From the NCBI RefSeq assembly GCF_028553745.1, contig NZ_CP067129.1:1346501-1410500 (forward strand): a stretch of DNA of 64,000 bases, given 5' to 3'. Under the pieces are notes generated by a model. That model was not told the origin of the DNA, searched no databases, and saw only the letters and a program-made list of their open reading frames with translations. Made by a program: the position numbers and the translations under genes. The DNA is from Paracoccus seriniphilus. GTDB lineage: Bacteria > Pseudomonadota > Alphaproteobacteria > Rhodobacterales > Rhodobacteraceae. Within the stretch, counting starts at the first letter, position 1. Every line of letters begins with the position of its first letter. This document shows positions 44,484-53,705 of the stretch, piece after piece.

Positions 44484-45506
44484 CTATGCGTCCTCATCGT
44501 CGGTGGGCTGCTGCAATGTCAATTCACCCATGGCCTCCAGTTCCCGAATTGCAGTGATCACCTGATTCTGCGCCTCTTCGACATCGCGAGGGTTGATCTT
44601 GCCCAGATCGGCAAGATCATCACGCAGGGCTTCGGCCATGCGCTGCGATATATTGGCAAGAATGTATTCTGTCGCAGCCTGTTGTTCGGCCGTCTTTCCC
44701 GACAGGGCGCGCAGCAGGACCGGTTGTTCGACCTCTCGCAGGATGCGGGGAATGTCGCGCCGTGCGATCCGGGCCGGGATATGGGCAAAGACGAAAATGC
44801 TGCGCCGCACACCATCGGCAAACTCCATGTCCTCTGCCTCGAGAGATCCCAGGACCTCTTCGCGCAGATCCGCCGTTGCAAGGTTCAGGATCGCCCCGAT
44901 CCTTTCTGTCGCCGGTGTGTCGATTGCCGGGCGGGGCAGGGATTCAGCGGCCTGCAGCAGGATAAGGCCAACGCGATGAAGGGTTTCCGCGCCGATGTTT
45001 CCGGTCATGGACATGGCCTGGGCGACAGCCCTTGCGCGATCACGCGGCAGGCTGGAAAATACATCTGACGCCCTGGGCACGGGCAGTTTGGACAGCATCA
45101 GCGCTACCATTTCCACGGATTCGCTGCTGGCCAGTGAGATCAGGCTCTCTTTGCCCAGTGCCGCAATGCGTTGCCAGGGATCCCCACGTCCGGACATGGC
45201 GGCGATGCGGCGCAGACGGTCGGCGCTGTCCTGTGACAGCTTTCCCCCCAACATCTCCAGCGTACCATCGAGATTGCCGGGAAAGGTCACGCCGACCGCT
45301 TCAAGATTTTCGCAAAATTCGTTGATCACGGCGTCACGTGTCTGCCGGTCGATCAATTCCATTCCGGCCATTTCTTCGGCCAGCAAGGTCTGCAAATCCA
45401 CGTTCAACCGTGTCAGGCTGACCGCTTCGTCATCTTCCTCATCCAGCAGAAGGCGCACGATGACCGCCGCCTTCTGCCTTTGTGTCAGGCTGCGCTGAAT
45501 ATCCAT
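44484..45506 (-). CDS. fliG: FliG-like flagellar motor switch protein (lone copy)
   Basis: A 340-residue protein matching FliG. N-terminal about 1-100 (LTQRQKAAVIVRLLLDEEDDEAV, in pieces), middle domain about 100-190 (SLISLASSESVEMVALMLSKLP, in pieces) and C-terminal domain about 210-320 (FADGVRRSIFVFAHI, DIPRILREVEQPVLLRALSGKT). FliG forms the rotor C-ring torque site. No other flagellar gene is in this window, and Paracoccus-type bacteria are mostly non-motile. So it may serve another purpose or be a leftover; both remain open. 82 bases downstream of purB. Confidence 0.82.
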   Translation of the reverse strand: MDIQRSLTQRQKAAVIVRLLLDEEDDEAVSLTRLNVDLQTLLAEEMAGMELIDRQTRDAVINEFCENLEAVGVTFPGNLDGTLEMLGGKLSQDSADRLRRIAAMSGRGDPWQRIAALGKESLISLASSESVEMVALMLSKLPVPRASDVFSSLPRDRARAVAQAMSMTGNIGAETLHRVGLILLQAAESLPRPAIDTPATERIGAILNLATADLREEVLGSLEAEDMEFADGVRRSIFVFAHIPARIARRDIPRILREVEQPVLLRALSGKTAEQQAATEYILANISQRMAEALRDDLADLGKINPRDVEEAQNQVITAIRELEAMGELTLQQPTDDEDA

Positions 45507-45588
45507 CCTTCACCCGAAATGACCACGATGTCCAAGTCGCGGCCAGATTGGATGAAATTTCCTAAGATCGGGTTAGCGATCCGGTCGT

Positions 45589-46902
45589 TCAGATGGCGGC
45601 CTCTTCAAAAACGCGGCGGAAGATCGTGTCGACATGTTTGGTGTGATAGCCGAGGTCGAATTTTTCTTCGATCTCTGCCGGGGACAGTGCCGCGGTCACA
45701 TCGGAGTCAGCAAGCAATTCTTCTTTGAAATCCTTGCCTTGCTCCCAAACCTTCATGGCGTTTCTTTGAACCAGCCGATAGGCGTCCTCGCGCGATACAC
45801 CGGCCTGCGTCAGAGCCAGAAGAACCCTTTGGCTCATGACCAGTCCCTTGAACTTGTTCATGTTCGCCAACATGGTCTCGGGGTAGACGACCAGTTTTTC
45901 GACCACGCCGGCCAGACGGTTCAGCGCGAAATCCAGCGTGATGGTTGCATCCGGCGCAATGCCGCGTTCCACCGAGGAGTGACTGATGTCACGCTCATGC
46001 CACAGGGCGACATTTTCCATGGCCGGGACGACGGTCATCCGCACCAGCCGGGCAAGGCCGGTCAGGTTTTCGGTCAGGACCGGGTTGCGCTTGTGCGGCA
46101 TTGCCGACGAGCCCTTCTGTCCGGGGCTGAAGAATTCTTCGGCTTCCAGAACCTCGGTCCGCTGCATGTGGCGGATTTCGATGGCGACATTCTCGATCGA
46201 GCTGGCAATCACGCCAAGCGTGGCAAAGAACATGGCGTGGCGGTCGCGCGGGATCACCTGGGTCGAGATCGGCTCGGGGCGCAGACCCATCTGCTTGCAG
46301 ACATGTTCCTCGACGGCAGGATCGATATTGGCGAATGTGCCGACGGCGCCCGAGATTGCTCCGGTGGCGATTTCGGCGCGCGCAGCCTGCAGGCGGGCCT
46401 TGTTGCGGGCCATTTCGGCATAGAACCGGGCAAAGGTCAGCCCCATGGTGGTCGGTTCGGCATGGATGCCGTGGCTGCGGCCGATGCGCACCGTGTCCTT
46501 GTGCTCATAGGCCCGGGTCTTCAGCGCCGCGAGCAGCCTGTCCATATCCGCCAGCAGGATATCGGCGGCGCGAACCAGCTGGACGTTCAGCGTGGTGTCC
46601 AGAACATCCGAAGAGGTCATGCCCTGGTGGACGAAACGTGCCTGTTCGGATCCGATATGCTCGGCCAGGTGGGTCAGAAAGGCGATCACGTCATGTTTGG
46701 TCACCGCCTCGATTTCATCAATGCGGTCGACGTTGAATTCGACATCCTTGGCGCGCCAGACGGCCTGTGCGTTTTCCTTGGGGATCACGCCCAGTTCGGC
46801 TTGGGCATCGCAGGCATGGGCTTCGATTTCATACCAGATCCGAAACTTGGTCTCGGGCGACCAGATTGCGGTCATTTCAGGGCGTGCATAGCGAGGGATC
46901 AT
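45589..46902 (-). CDS. purB: Adenylosuccinate lyase
   Basis: A 437-residue fumarase/aspartase-superfamily enzyme in purine biosynthesis. It splits SAICAR and adenylosuccinate, each releasing fumarate. The signature GSSAMPHKRNP is at residues 264-274. The N-terminal H144-x-x-H147 region (GRSHGIHAEP) and TSSDVLDT are intact. Length is normal. Precedes the FliG-like gene on the same strand. Confidence 0.96.
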   Translation of the reverse strand: MIPRYARPEMTAIWSPETKFRIWYEIEAHACDAQAELGVIPKENAQAVWRAKDVEFNVDRIDEIEAVTKHDVIAFLTHLAEHIGSEQARFVHQGMTSSDVLDTTLNVQLVRAADILLADMDRLLAALKTRAYEHKDTVRIGRSHGIHAEPTTMGLTFARFYAEMARNKARLQAARAEIATGAISGAVGTFANIDPAVEEHVCKQMGLRPEPISTQVIPRDRHAMFFATLGVIASSIENVAIEIRHMQRTEVLEAEEFFSPGQKGSSAMPHKRNPVLTENLTGLARLVRMTVVPAMENVALWHERDISHSSVERGIAPDATITLDFALNRLAGVVEKLVVYPETMLANMNKFKGLVMSQRVLLALTQAGVSREDAYRLVQRNAMKVWEQGKDFKEELLADSDVTAALSPAEIEEKFDLGYHTKHVDTIFRRVFEEAAI

Positions 46903-47048
46903 GGGGGGCTCCTTATCGTTGGGGCGGGAATAGCCTTGTGGCCGCGTGGGGGCAAGTTTTCATCCCGCTTTCCGCGACATGAGGGGAACAAAGCCCGCGG
47001 GATCCGGGTTCTTCACCGGGACGTCGTGACAATTCAACGAGGAAAACC

Positions 47049-47549
47049 ATGCCATCCAGCACAACAGGAAAAACGGGACCCGGCGCGGCAGGCCCCGCAT
47101 CGGGCGCGGTGGGACAGTTGCTGATCTGGGGCGGGGTGGCGCTTGGCGTGGCTGGCGTCACGGCGGCAGGCGTGATCGCCGCGCGCAGGCTGACCGACCG
47201 CGCGAATGGCGATGACCCGCGTCCGCACATGGGGAAAGGGGGCGGTCGTGACGATCAACCTGCCCCAGGACATGGCCCCGCAGCTGCGACGGACCGCGAC
47301 CCCGGAAACAGCCAGGATCTGGCCGTCGAACTGACCGACAAGGCGAACAGGCTGTCTGACGGGCTGAACGGGGTGGTGCGCACCATCATCGCAGCCTTTG
47401 AGAGCCTGCGTATGGTTGCAGATCAATCAGCCAGGCTACTTGAAGATTTTGCCGTTGTGGCCGATCAGGTCAATGACATCTTGCAAAGCTCTTCACGTCC
47501 TCCACATCGTGAAGACGAAGCCGGTGATGATCGCGAACGCAAAGCTTGA
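47049..47549 (+). CDS. Hypothetical protein with one membrane helix
   Basis: A 166-residue protein. It has a low-complexity start, a hydrophobic helix near residues 22-45 (GQLLIWGGVALGVAGVTAAG), a Gly/Asp-rich linker, and a C-terminal amphipathic coiled region of about 50 residues. The layout recalls small envelope proteins that accompany YihY genes. I do not recognise the family. Its last bases overlap a TTG from which the YihY frame is also open. Confidence 0.55.
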   Translation: MPSSTTGKTGPGAAGPASGAVGQLLIWGGVALGVAGVTAAGVIAARRLTDRANGDDPRPHMGKGGGRDDQPAPGHGPAAATDRDPGNSQDLAVELTDKANRLSDGLNGVVRTIIAAFESLRMVADQSARLLEDFAVVADQVNDILQSSSRPPHREDEAGDDRERKA

Positions 47550-47572
47550 GAACCATCAGGAAGTCCGTGCCG

Positions 47573-48583
47573 ATGCCAAACTCTGATCGCCGAGGGATAT
47601 ATGACGCATTGTTCGGAGATCTGGACCCCGAGACACGCCGGAAATACGGTTTGGTTCAGCCGGAGCCCGCCAGAGACAATGGGAAGAGGTCAGGTTCAGG
47701 GAATTCGGATCGCGGGATCAAGCCAAAGGATGCGATCGCCATTGCCAGAAAGACCCTGTCGCGGGTAGGCGAAGATCGGGTGACGGCCGTTGCTGGAGGG
47801 GTGACCTTCTTTGGCTTGCTGTCGCTCTTTCCTGCCATCACGGCTTTCGTGTCGATCTATGGTTTGATTGCCGATCCGGCGATCATCGCCGAGCATCTCA
47901 GTCTTCTTCAGCGCTTCATGCCGGAAGGGACGCTGAACATCATTCGCACGCAGGTTGAAAGCATCGCCAGTTCGTCTGGCAGTGCCTTGTCGGCGGCGGG
48001 TATCGTCGGGCTGTTGATGTCCTTCTACAGTGCCAACAGCGGGATGAAGGCGATGCTCTCGGCCCTGAATGTGGCCCAGATGCAAAAGGAACGCCGCGGT
48101 TTTCTGCGCCTGAACCTTGTCGCCATGGGCTTTACCCTTGCGGCGCTGGCAATGCTTGCACTGATGCTGACTGCGGTGACGGTCGTGCCGCTGGCGCTTG
48201 CCTGGCTGCCTGTCGAACAGGATCAACGGTTGTGGCTGCAGTCGATCCGCTGGCCGGTCATGTTTGCATTGCTGGTGCTGGCCCTGTCCGGGCTATACAG
48301 ATGGGGACCGGCGGCAGCCGGGCGACGCTGGCGCTGGATCTCTCCGGGGGCGGTGTTTGCGGCTGTGTCACTGGTCGTCGTGTCGATGGCCTTCAGTTGG
48401 TATGCTGCGAATTTTGCCAATTACAACAAGACCTATGGCTCATTGGGGGCGGTGATCGGCCTGATGATGTGGCTCTGGCTCAGTTCGACAGTGGTTCTGG
48501 TCGGGGCCGAGTTGAACTCGGCGGTGGAACAGCGCATGAAGGAAAAAGCCCAAAGCGGCCCATCTGATCGTCAGGAACAATGA
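47573..48583 (+). CDS. YihY/BrkB family inner-membrane protein
   Basis: A 336-residue membrane protein with about six helices and the family segments VTFFGLLSLFPAITAFVSIYGL (in pieces), YSANSGMKAML and YNKTYGSLGAVIGLMMWLWLSS (in pieces). It was once mis-called RNase BN. Function is uncertain; roles in export or envelope maintenance have been proposed. The ATG at 47573 follows AGGAAG; a TTG at 47546, overlapping the previous stop, would also be coupled. It directly abuts the SMR gene. Confidence 0.85.
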   Translation: MPNSDRRGIYDALFGDLDPETRRKYGLVQPEPARDNGKRSGSGNSDRGIKPKDAIAIARKTLSRVGEDRVTAVAGGVTFFGLLSLFPAITAFVSIYGLIADPAIIAEHLSLLQRFMPEGTLNIIRTQVESIASSSGSALSAAGIVGLLMSFYSANSGMKAMLSALNVAQMQKERRGFLRLNLVAMGFTLAALAMLALMLTAVTVVPLALAWLPVEQDQRLWLQSIRWPVMFALLVLALSGLYRWGPAAAGRRWRWISPGAVFAAVSLVVVSMAFSWYAANFANYNKTYGSLGAVIGLMMWLWLSSTVVLVGAELNSAVEQRMKEKAQSGPSDRQEQ

Positions 48584-48922
48584 ATGACAATTTCTCCATT
48601 TCTGCCTCTGATCCTGGCCATTGCGCTGGAGGTTGTGGGGACTTCGCTGTTGCAGCAATCCTCGCAATTCAGCCGACTGTGGCCGACCATCGGCATGGCA
48701 ATATGCTATCTGGCCAGTTTCTACCTGTTGTCGCTCAGCCTGCGGGTCCTGCCTCTGGGCATCGCCTATGCGATCTGGAGCGCCCTTGGCATCGTGCTGG
48801 TGGCCATGATCGGATGGCTGGTTTTCGGACAGAAGCTTGACCTGCCTGCCGTCATTGGCATGGGGCTGATCATTGCCGGGGTAATCGTGGTCAATCTTTT
48901 CTCACGCACTGTCGGGCACTGA
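48584..48922 (+). CDS. Small multidrug resistance (SMR) exporter, EmrE-like
   Basis: A 112-residue four-helix proton antiporter. The essential membrane glutamate is at position 16 (AIALEVVGTSLL), and the family segments YLASFYLLSLSLRVLPLGIAYAIWS (in pieces) are present. SMR proteins export cationic compounds, guanidinium or polyamines as dimers. Begins immediately after the YihY stop, hence operonic. Confidence 0.9.
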   Translation: MTISPFLPLILAIALEVVGTSLLQQSSQFSRLWPTIGMAICYLASFYLLSLSLRVLPLGIAYAIWSALGIVLVAMIGWLVFGQKLDLPAVIGMGLIIAGVIVVNLFSRTVGH

Positions 48923-48926
48923 ACGA

Positions 48927-50627
48927 CTAGCGTTCGGTCAGTTTGAGTTCGATCCTGCGGTTCTGTGCCAGGGCCTCGGGACTGGATCCCTGCGCGACGG
49001 GCCTTGTGTCGGAAAAACCCGTCGGTGCCAGACGGTTGGCCGGAAAACCCAGATTTTCGGTCATGTAGCGAACCACTGCCAGAGCGCGGGCCTGGCTAAG
49101 CTCCCAATTGTCGCGATAGCGCCCGCTGCCTGACAGCGGCGTGCTGTCGGTATGGCCGTCGACACGGATGATCCAGTCGATCTCGGGTGGAATATCATCT
49201 GCAATATCGGAAAGCATGTCTGCGACACCCGCAACCTGTTTCCGTCCGGCTTCGGACAGATTGGCCTCGCCGGGGGCAAAAAGGACTTCCGACTGAAAGA
49301 CGAAGCGGTCACCGACGATCCGAACCCCTTCGCGCCCTGACAGGATCTGTGACAGCCGGCCAAAGAATTCCGAGCGATATCGTGCCAGATCGCGCGCCTC
49401 TTCCTCGGCCTTCTTGCGGGCTTCCTCTTCCAGCGCGAGGCGACGTTCCTTTTCCTCGGCGGCGCGCAGCAAGGCGGCATTCAACTGCTGGCCCAGCTTT
49501 TCGACGCGCAGTTCCGCGTCGCGCTGGTCTTCTCCGGCAACATCCAGCAGGGCCTGCAATGATCCCAGTTTCGCGGTCAGGGTCGCAACCTGTTCGTTCA
49601 GCAGGGCTACGCGCTTCTGGCCTTCGTCAGAGAGTTTTTCCTGCGCGCTCAGTTCCTGGCGGGCCAGGGCAAGCAGCGCGGCCTGCCGTTCGGCTTCCGA
49701 CGCTTGCTCGGCAGCGCGGGCCTCGCTTTCATCGCGTGCGGCGCGTGCCGCTGCCAGCAGGGTCAGGGTTTCCTCTGCGGATTTTCGGCTTTCTTCAAGA
49801 GCCAGGGTCATTGCCGTCAACTCGCTGTCTGCCTGTTCCAGCCGGTCGCGCAGCAGGGCAGCGGCCTCGGCTTCTGCGGCGCGGGCCGCTTCGGCTTCCG
49901 AGAGCCGGCTTTCAAGTGCTGCAGTCCGGGAGGTTGCTTCCGTATTCCTGCTGCGCAGATCAGCGACCAGAGCCTCCAGCGCTTCGCGCCGCGCAGCGGC
50001 CAGCCGGGCCTGTTCCTGGGCGCTGTCGACTTCATTGCGCGCTGCAGCAATGGCCAGTTGGGCCGCCGAGAGTTCTTCCTCTCGTTCAGCCAGTTCGGCC
50101 TGCAACTGTTCGCGTTCACTGCGGGCCTGTTCCTGCAGACGACTGCGCGCAGCAATCAGGGCGGCCACTTCGGCCTCGAAATCGGTCAGTCGGCTGCGCG
50201 CCTCGGTCAGCTCTGTCCGGCTTTCCTCAAGCTGGTTGTTCAACCGCGTGATCCGCGCTGCGCGGTCACGGGCCTCGGCTTCGGCCTGTGTCAAGGCCTC
50301 TTGCGCCTGTGCCAGACGTGCTTCCTCGGCCTCGAGTTGATCGGTCAGGCTTTCTTCCCGGTTCCGAGATGCGGTCAGCGCCTCGCCAAGTGCCGAGACC
50401 TGCTGCCCCAGATCCTGCAATTGCGCTTCCTGTTGCGACAGCTTCCGGCTTTGCTGTTCGATCGTGTCATCCTGTGTCGTGATCTGTTCGCGCAGAACCG
50501 ACTGGACAACCATGAAGATCGTCAGCACGAACATCAGCACCATCAGCAGCGCCGTCATCGCATCGACGAAGCCAGGCCAGATCGAGGCCGAAAACCGGTT
50601 TCCCGACGACGCCCTGCGCAATGCCAT
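48927..50627 (-). CDS. OmpA-family peptidoglycan-binding protein with a long coiled coil
   Basis: A 566-residue protein. Residues 1-45 are a short basic start and one membrane helix (FVDAMTALLMVLMFVLTIFMVV), with the MotB-like D23 near its start. A coiled coil of about 350 residues follows, with long runs of E/A/R/L heptads (about 50-410). The C-terminal OmpA domain (about 430-566) has VDGHTDSTPLSG and NRRIELKL. It pairs with the ExbB-like protein encoded 3 bases before it. Together they look like an ion-driven motor reaching across the periplasm to the cell wall. Function unknown. Confidence 0.78.
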   Translation of the reverse strand: MALRRASSGNRFSASIWPGFVDAMTALLMVLMFVLTIFMVVQSVLREQITTQDDTIEQQSRKLSQQEAQLQDLGQQVSALGEALTASRNREESLTDQLEAEEARLAQAQEALTQAEAEARDRAARITRLNNQLEESRTELTEARSRLTDFEAEVAALIAARSRLQEQARSEREQLQAELAEREEELSAAQLAIAAARNEVDSAQEQARLAAARREALEALVADLRSRNTEATSRTAALESRLSEAEAARAAEAEAAALLRDRLEQADSELTAMTLALEESRKSAEETLTLLAAARAARDESEARAAEQASEAERQAALLALARQELSAQEKLSDEGQKRVALLNEQVATLTAKLGSLQALLDVAGEDQRDAELRVEKLGQQLNAALLRAAEEKERRLALEEEARKKAEEEARDLARYRSEFFGRLSQILSGREGVRIVGDRFVFQSEVLFAPGEANLSEAGRKQVAGVADMLSDIADDIPPEIDWIIRVDGHTDSTPLSGSGRYRDNWELSQARALAVVRYMTENLGFPANRLAPTGFSDTRPVAQGSSPEALAQNRRIELKLTER

Positions 50628-50630
50628 GGA

Positions 50631-51935
50631 TCAACCCCGCTCTCTGTCCAGCAGCGGATCGCGCAGCAGATCGTCGCGGAATGGGTCGTTGAAACGTGCG
50701 GCGCGTACGGCGCGGGTCAGAACAAGAATGTCAGAGCGCAATTCGGCCACCATCTCGTCGCGCCCTTCGGCCAGATCACGGTTCAGGCGATCCAATGCCG
50801 CCTCGATGCCTGACAGATCCGGCCCCAGATCTGTCGAGGGTGGTCGTTGCGCCAGCGCGATCAACTGATTCTGCCCTTCGACCATCTGGTTCAAGGCTTT
50901 CGAGAGCGAGGCAATCCGCGCAACCGCGGCATCCTGTTCGGCCTCGACCCGGCGGGTCAGGGCCTCGACGGCCTCGGCCATGACCACGATTCTCTCGTCT
51001 GCCATGATTGCCGATTCGTCGCGCAGCGCATCGCGTTCGGCGTGATAGCTTTGCAGGCGATCCATCTGCGCCGCCAATTGGTCGATGGCCCTGGACATGA
51101 CGGCCTGATCCATGCCGCCGGTGTCGGAATCGGCAAGGCTGACACGGGTGAAACCCGACATCCACTCTTCCAATTCGCGGTAAAAGCGGTTCTGCCCGTG
51201 GGTGACGAACAGTTCCAGGAGGCCCACGACCAAGGATCCTGCCAAACCCAGAAGGGACGAGGAAAAGGCCGTGGCCATGCCGCCCAGCTGAGCCTCCAGC
51301 CCGGTCATCAGCTTTTCAAAGACCTGCAGTCCGGTTTCGCCGTCTTGCGGGGCCAGCGCACGGATGGTTTCCACAACTGCGGGAACTGTGGTCGCCAGCC
51401 CATAGAAGGTTCCAAGAAGTCCGAGAAAAATCAAGAGATTGGAGAGATATCTTGTAATGTCTCGAAGTTCGTCGATCCGCGTGGCGACCGAATCCAGGAT
51501 CGAGCGTGCCGATCCGGTCGAGATGATGCCGCCCGATGGCCCGCCTGTGCCAAGCAGAGCCGCCAGAGGGGCGAGCAGTCGCGGCGCGGTATCGGTATCC
51601 ATGGCGGACCGTGCGGCCACGCCTTTCTCAACCGCATTGCGGCGGCGACCGGCAAAACGTTCGATCCAGCTGACCGAGCGGACCAGCTGTGCCACCTGCC
51701 AGAAACAGGCCAGCACGCCGACCGAGAACACCGCGAGGATCAACCCGTTCAGCCATGTGTTGGCCATGAAGATCGGCAGAATCCGCCCATAGGTGAACCA
51801 TCCGCCGGTCAAGACCAGCGCCAGCACGGTCAGCATCAACAGGATCTGGCGGACGGGCTGTGAAAAATGCGGCGTGGCGGGGCTGTTCGGACCGGCCCCG
51901 CGTGATGCGGTGATGCGCCGGTTCGTCAGTTTCAT
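50631..51935 (-). CDS. MotA/TolQ/ExbB-like proton-channel protein
   Basis: A 434-residue inner-membrane protein. The first helices lie near residues 28-75 (LMLTVLALVLTGGWFTYG, WLNGLILAVFSVGVLACFW), a soluble insert follows, and then the ExbB-like pair GLLGTFYGLATTVP and ATAFSSSLLGLAGSLVVGL. The C-terminal 200 residues are helical, cytoplasmic and coiled. The ATG at 51935 has GGAGAGC; a TTG at 52004 is possible. Partner of the OmpA-family gene after it. It resembles ion-channel motor subunits, but substrate and job are unknown. Confidence 0.75.
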   Translation of the reverse strand: MKLTNRRITASRGAGPNSPATPHFSQPVRQILLMLTVLALVLTGGWFTYGRILPIFMANTWLNGLILAVFSVGVLACFWQVAQLVRSVSWIERFAGRRRNAVEKGVAARSAMDTDTAPRLLAPLAALLGTGGPSGGIISTGSARSILDSVATRIDELRDITRYLSNLLIFLGLLGTFYGLATTVPAVVETIRALAPQDGETGLQVFEKLMTGLEAQLGGMATAFSSSLLGLAGSLVVGLLELFVTHGQNRFYRELEEWMSGFTRVSLADSDTGGMDQAVMSRAIDQLAAQMDRLQSYHAERDALRDESAIMADERIVVMAEAVEALTRRVEAEQDAAVARIASLSKALNQMVEGQNQLIALAQRPPSTDLGPDLSGIEAALDRLNRDLAEGRDEMVAELRSDILVLTRAVRAARFNDPFRDDLLRDPLLDRERG

Positions 51936-52088
51936 GCGCTCTCCAGGTGAGGACAGGCGGTTGTCGGGGCTATGTGGTGTCTGGTCGTTGTCTGGATCGC
52001 TCAAGAGGTGCCAGTCCCGTAATGGTTGCCGTCAGGAAATCATCTTGAGTGTAGGCGGGCGGTTGCGACTTGCCAAGCGATCCGAGGG

Positions 52089-52652
52089 TCAGTCGGGCGT
52101 TTGTCTGTTGCCTTCACCCATCAGAATTTCCTGAACATTTGATGCAAGTTTGTTCATCGTCTCATCCGGCAGGCCGATTTCGCTCAGATGGCGGGCGGTG
52201 TTGAACAGGTATTCGGCATTCGGGCCGCGTTTTCCCTGCGCGCAAGAGATGATGCGCGCCTGCTCATGCAGGCACAAACCTCCGGCATATTGCCAGTGAT
52301 CGCGCCGCATCACATAGGCGATGGCCTCGATCTGGCGGCCATCTTCCAGTTCAAGCGGCACGATGGCCTCGCGATAGGCCCCGGTATCCATCTCACGCTC
52401 GCGCAGGTAATCCATGACCTCGGCGTGATCACCATCGGGAATGCGCAGGGCCAAGCCACTGCACCGTGCATCGGGATTACGATCCAGCCCCAGAACCAGC
52501 CCGGGGTTTGTCTCGGTGCCGCGATAGCGCGTCGAGCGCAGGCAGAAGCTGCGGGCATAGCCGGTCAGTTGTGCGCGCACCGACTCGGCCACGGCAAAGC
52601 CGGGATCCCACATCAGCGAGCCGTAACCGAAGACCCAATTTACCTTGCCCAT
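52089..52652 (-). CDS. chaC: ChaC-type gamma-glutamylcyclotransferase
   Basis: A 187-residue enzyme that splits glutathione into 5-oxoproline and Cys-Gly. The substrate loop FGYGSLMW is at residues 8-15, and a conserved acid is seen near REREMDTGAYREAIV. Start at the ATG at 52652 gives the family N-terminus; 27 upstream codons are rejected. Probably a cytosolic glutathione turnover enzyme. Separate from the tyrA-hisC operon, with a gap of about 120 bases. Confidence 0.88.
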   Translation of the reverse strand: MGKVNWVFGYGSLMWDPGFAVAESVRAQLTGYARSFCLRSTRYRGTETNPGLVLGLDRNPDARCSGLALRIPDGDHAEVMDYLREREMDTGAYREAIVPLELEDGRQIEAIAYVMRRDHWQYAGGLCLHEQARIISCAQGKRGPNAEYLFNTARHLSEIGLPDETMNKLASNVQEILMGEGNRQTPD

Positions 52653-52775
52653 GTCAGTTCGACCCCTTTCGAATGGCAAAGTTAGGTCAGGGATCGGGGG
52701 GATTAAAGCCCCATGACATGATCCGGGGCGCAACGGCGGGTTTCGCCAGCGTCATGCCTGCGGAAACGGGCGTGG

Positions 52776-53705
52776 CTAGTCGGATTTGCCCGAAGTGGCG
52801 ACACGGCCGAAATCGGGGGCTTCGGTGTCCTGACCAGCCTCGATGATGCCGCGCCGAATGCCGCGTGTGCGGGTGAAATAGTCATGCAATTGCTGACCAT
52901 CGCCCATGCGGATGGCGCGTTGCAGGGTGAACAGTTCCTCGGTGAAGCGTCCCAGAATGTCCAGCGTTGCCTCCTTGTTGTGCAGGAATACATCCCGCCA
53001 CATGGTCGGATCGCTGGCGGCGATGCGGGTGAAATCGCGAAAGCCCGCGGCCGAATACTGGATGACCTCTTCATCGGTGACGCGCCGCAGGTGGTCGGCC
53101 ACGCCGACCATCGTGAAGGCGATCAGATGGGGGGCATGGCTGGTGACGGCCAGCACCAGGTCGTGATGGCCGGGCTCCATCCGGTCGCATTTGGCACCCA
53201 TGGCGCTGACCAGTTCCGCAAGGCGATCGACGGCCTGCGGGTCGCTGTCGGGCAGGGGGGTCAGAAGCCACCAGCGGTTGATGAACAGCGTCGAAAAACC
53301 GGCACGCGGACCGGAATGTTCGGTCCCCGCCAAGGGATGGCCGGGAATGAAATGGACATCGTCGGGCAGTTGCGGCTGCACTGCGTCGATCACGGCCTGC
53401 TTGACCGAGCCGACATCGGTGACCGTCGCACCCGGTTTCAGATGGGGAGCGATCTCGGCGGCCACGTCGCCCATGGCCCCGACCGGCACGGCCAGAACCA
53501 CCAGATCCGCATCGGCCACGGCTTCAGCAAGGCTGTCAGTCACGCGATCGCAGAGGCCGATTTCGCGCGCTGTGTCGCGCGTCTGCTGGCTGCGGGCATA
53601 GCCGACAACTTCATTGGCCAGCTTTCTATCGCGAATCGCCAGCGACATGGAACCAGCAATCAGCCCCAGCCCGATCAGCGCTATGCGGTCATAGATCACG
53701 CTCAT
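52776..53705 (-). CDS. tyrC: Prephenate/arogenate dehydrogenase (TyrA/TyrC type)
   Basis: A 309-residue dehydrogenase of tyrosine synthesis. The NAD site is [11 protein letters not shown] (about residues 9-19), and the catalytic region has [16 protein letters not shown], with the conserved H. Cytoplasmic. Its start overlaps the hisC stop by ATGA, so aminotransferase and dehydrogenase are coupled; hisC-type enzymes often also act on prephenate or tyrosine precursors. Substrate preference (prephenate or arogenate) cannot be read off. Confidence 0.92.
   Translation of the reverse strand: MSVIYDRIALIGLGLIAGSMSLAIRDRKLANEVVGYARSQQTRDTAREIGLCDRVTDSLAEAVADADLVVLAVPVGAMGDVAAEIAPHLKPGATVTDVGSVKQAVIDAVQPQLPDDVHFIPGHPLAGTEHSGPRAGFSTLFINRWWLLTPLPDSDPQAVDRLAELVSAMGAKCDRMEPGHHDLVLAVTSHAPHLIAFTMVGVADHLRRVTDEEVIQYSAAGFRDFTRIAASDPTMWRDVFLHNKEATLDILGRFTEELFTLQRAIRMGDGQQLHDYFTRTRGIRRGIIEAGQDTEAPDFGRVATSGKSD

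Noticed and set aside
45634-47124. Long plus-strand open frame opposite purB
   Set aside because: It is antisense to a certain purB gene; the composition (rich in G, H, D, R) is that of a reverse shadow.
49187-50251. Plus-strand frames opposite the coiled-coil gene
   Set aside because: Arginine-, serine- and proline-rich frames mirror the Glu/Ala coiled-coil repeats of the real gene on the minus strand.
48927-51935. Zorya-type defence system
   Set aside because: An ExbB-like plus OmpA pair is present, but the coiled coil is on the wrong partner and no ZorC/D/E-like gene lies nearby. Neighbours are plain housekeeping genes.
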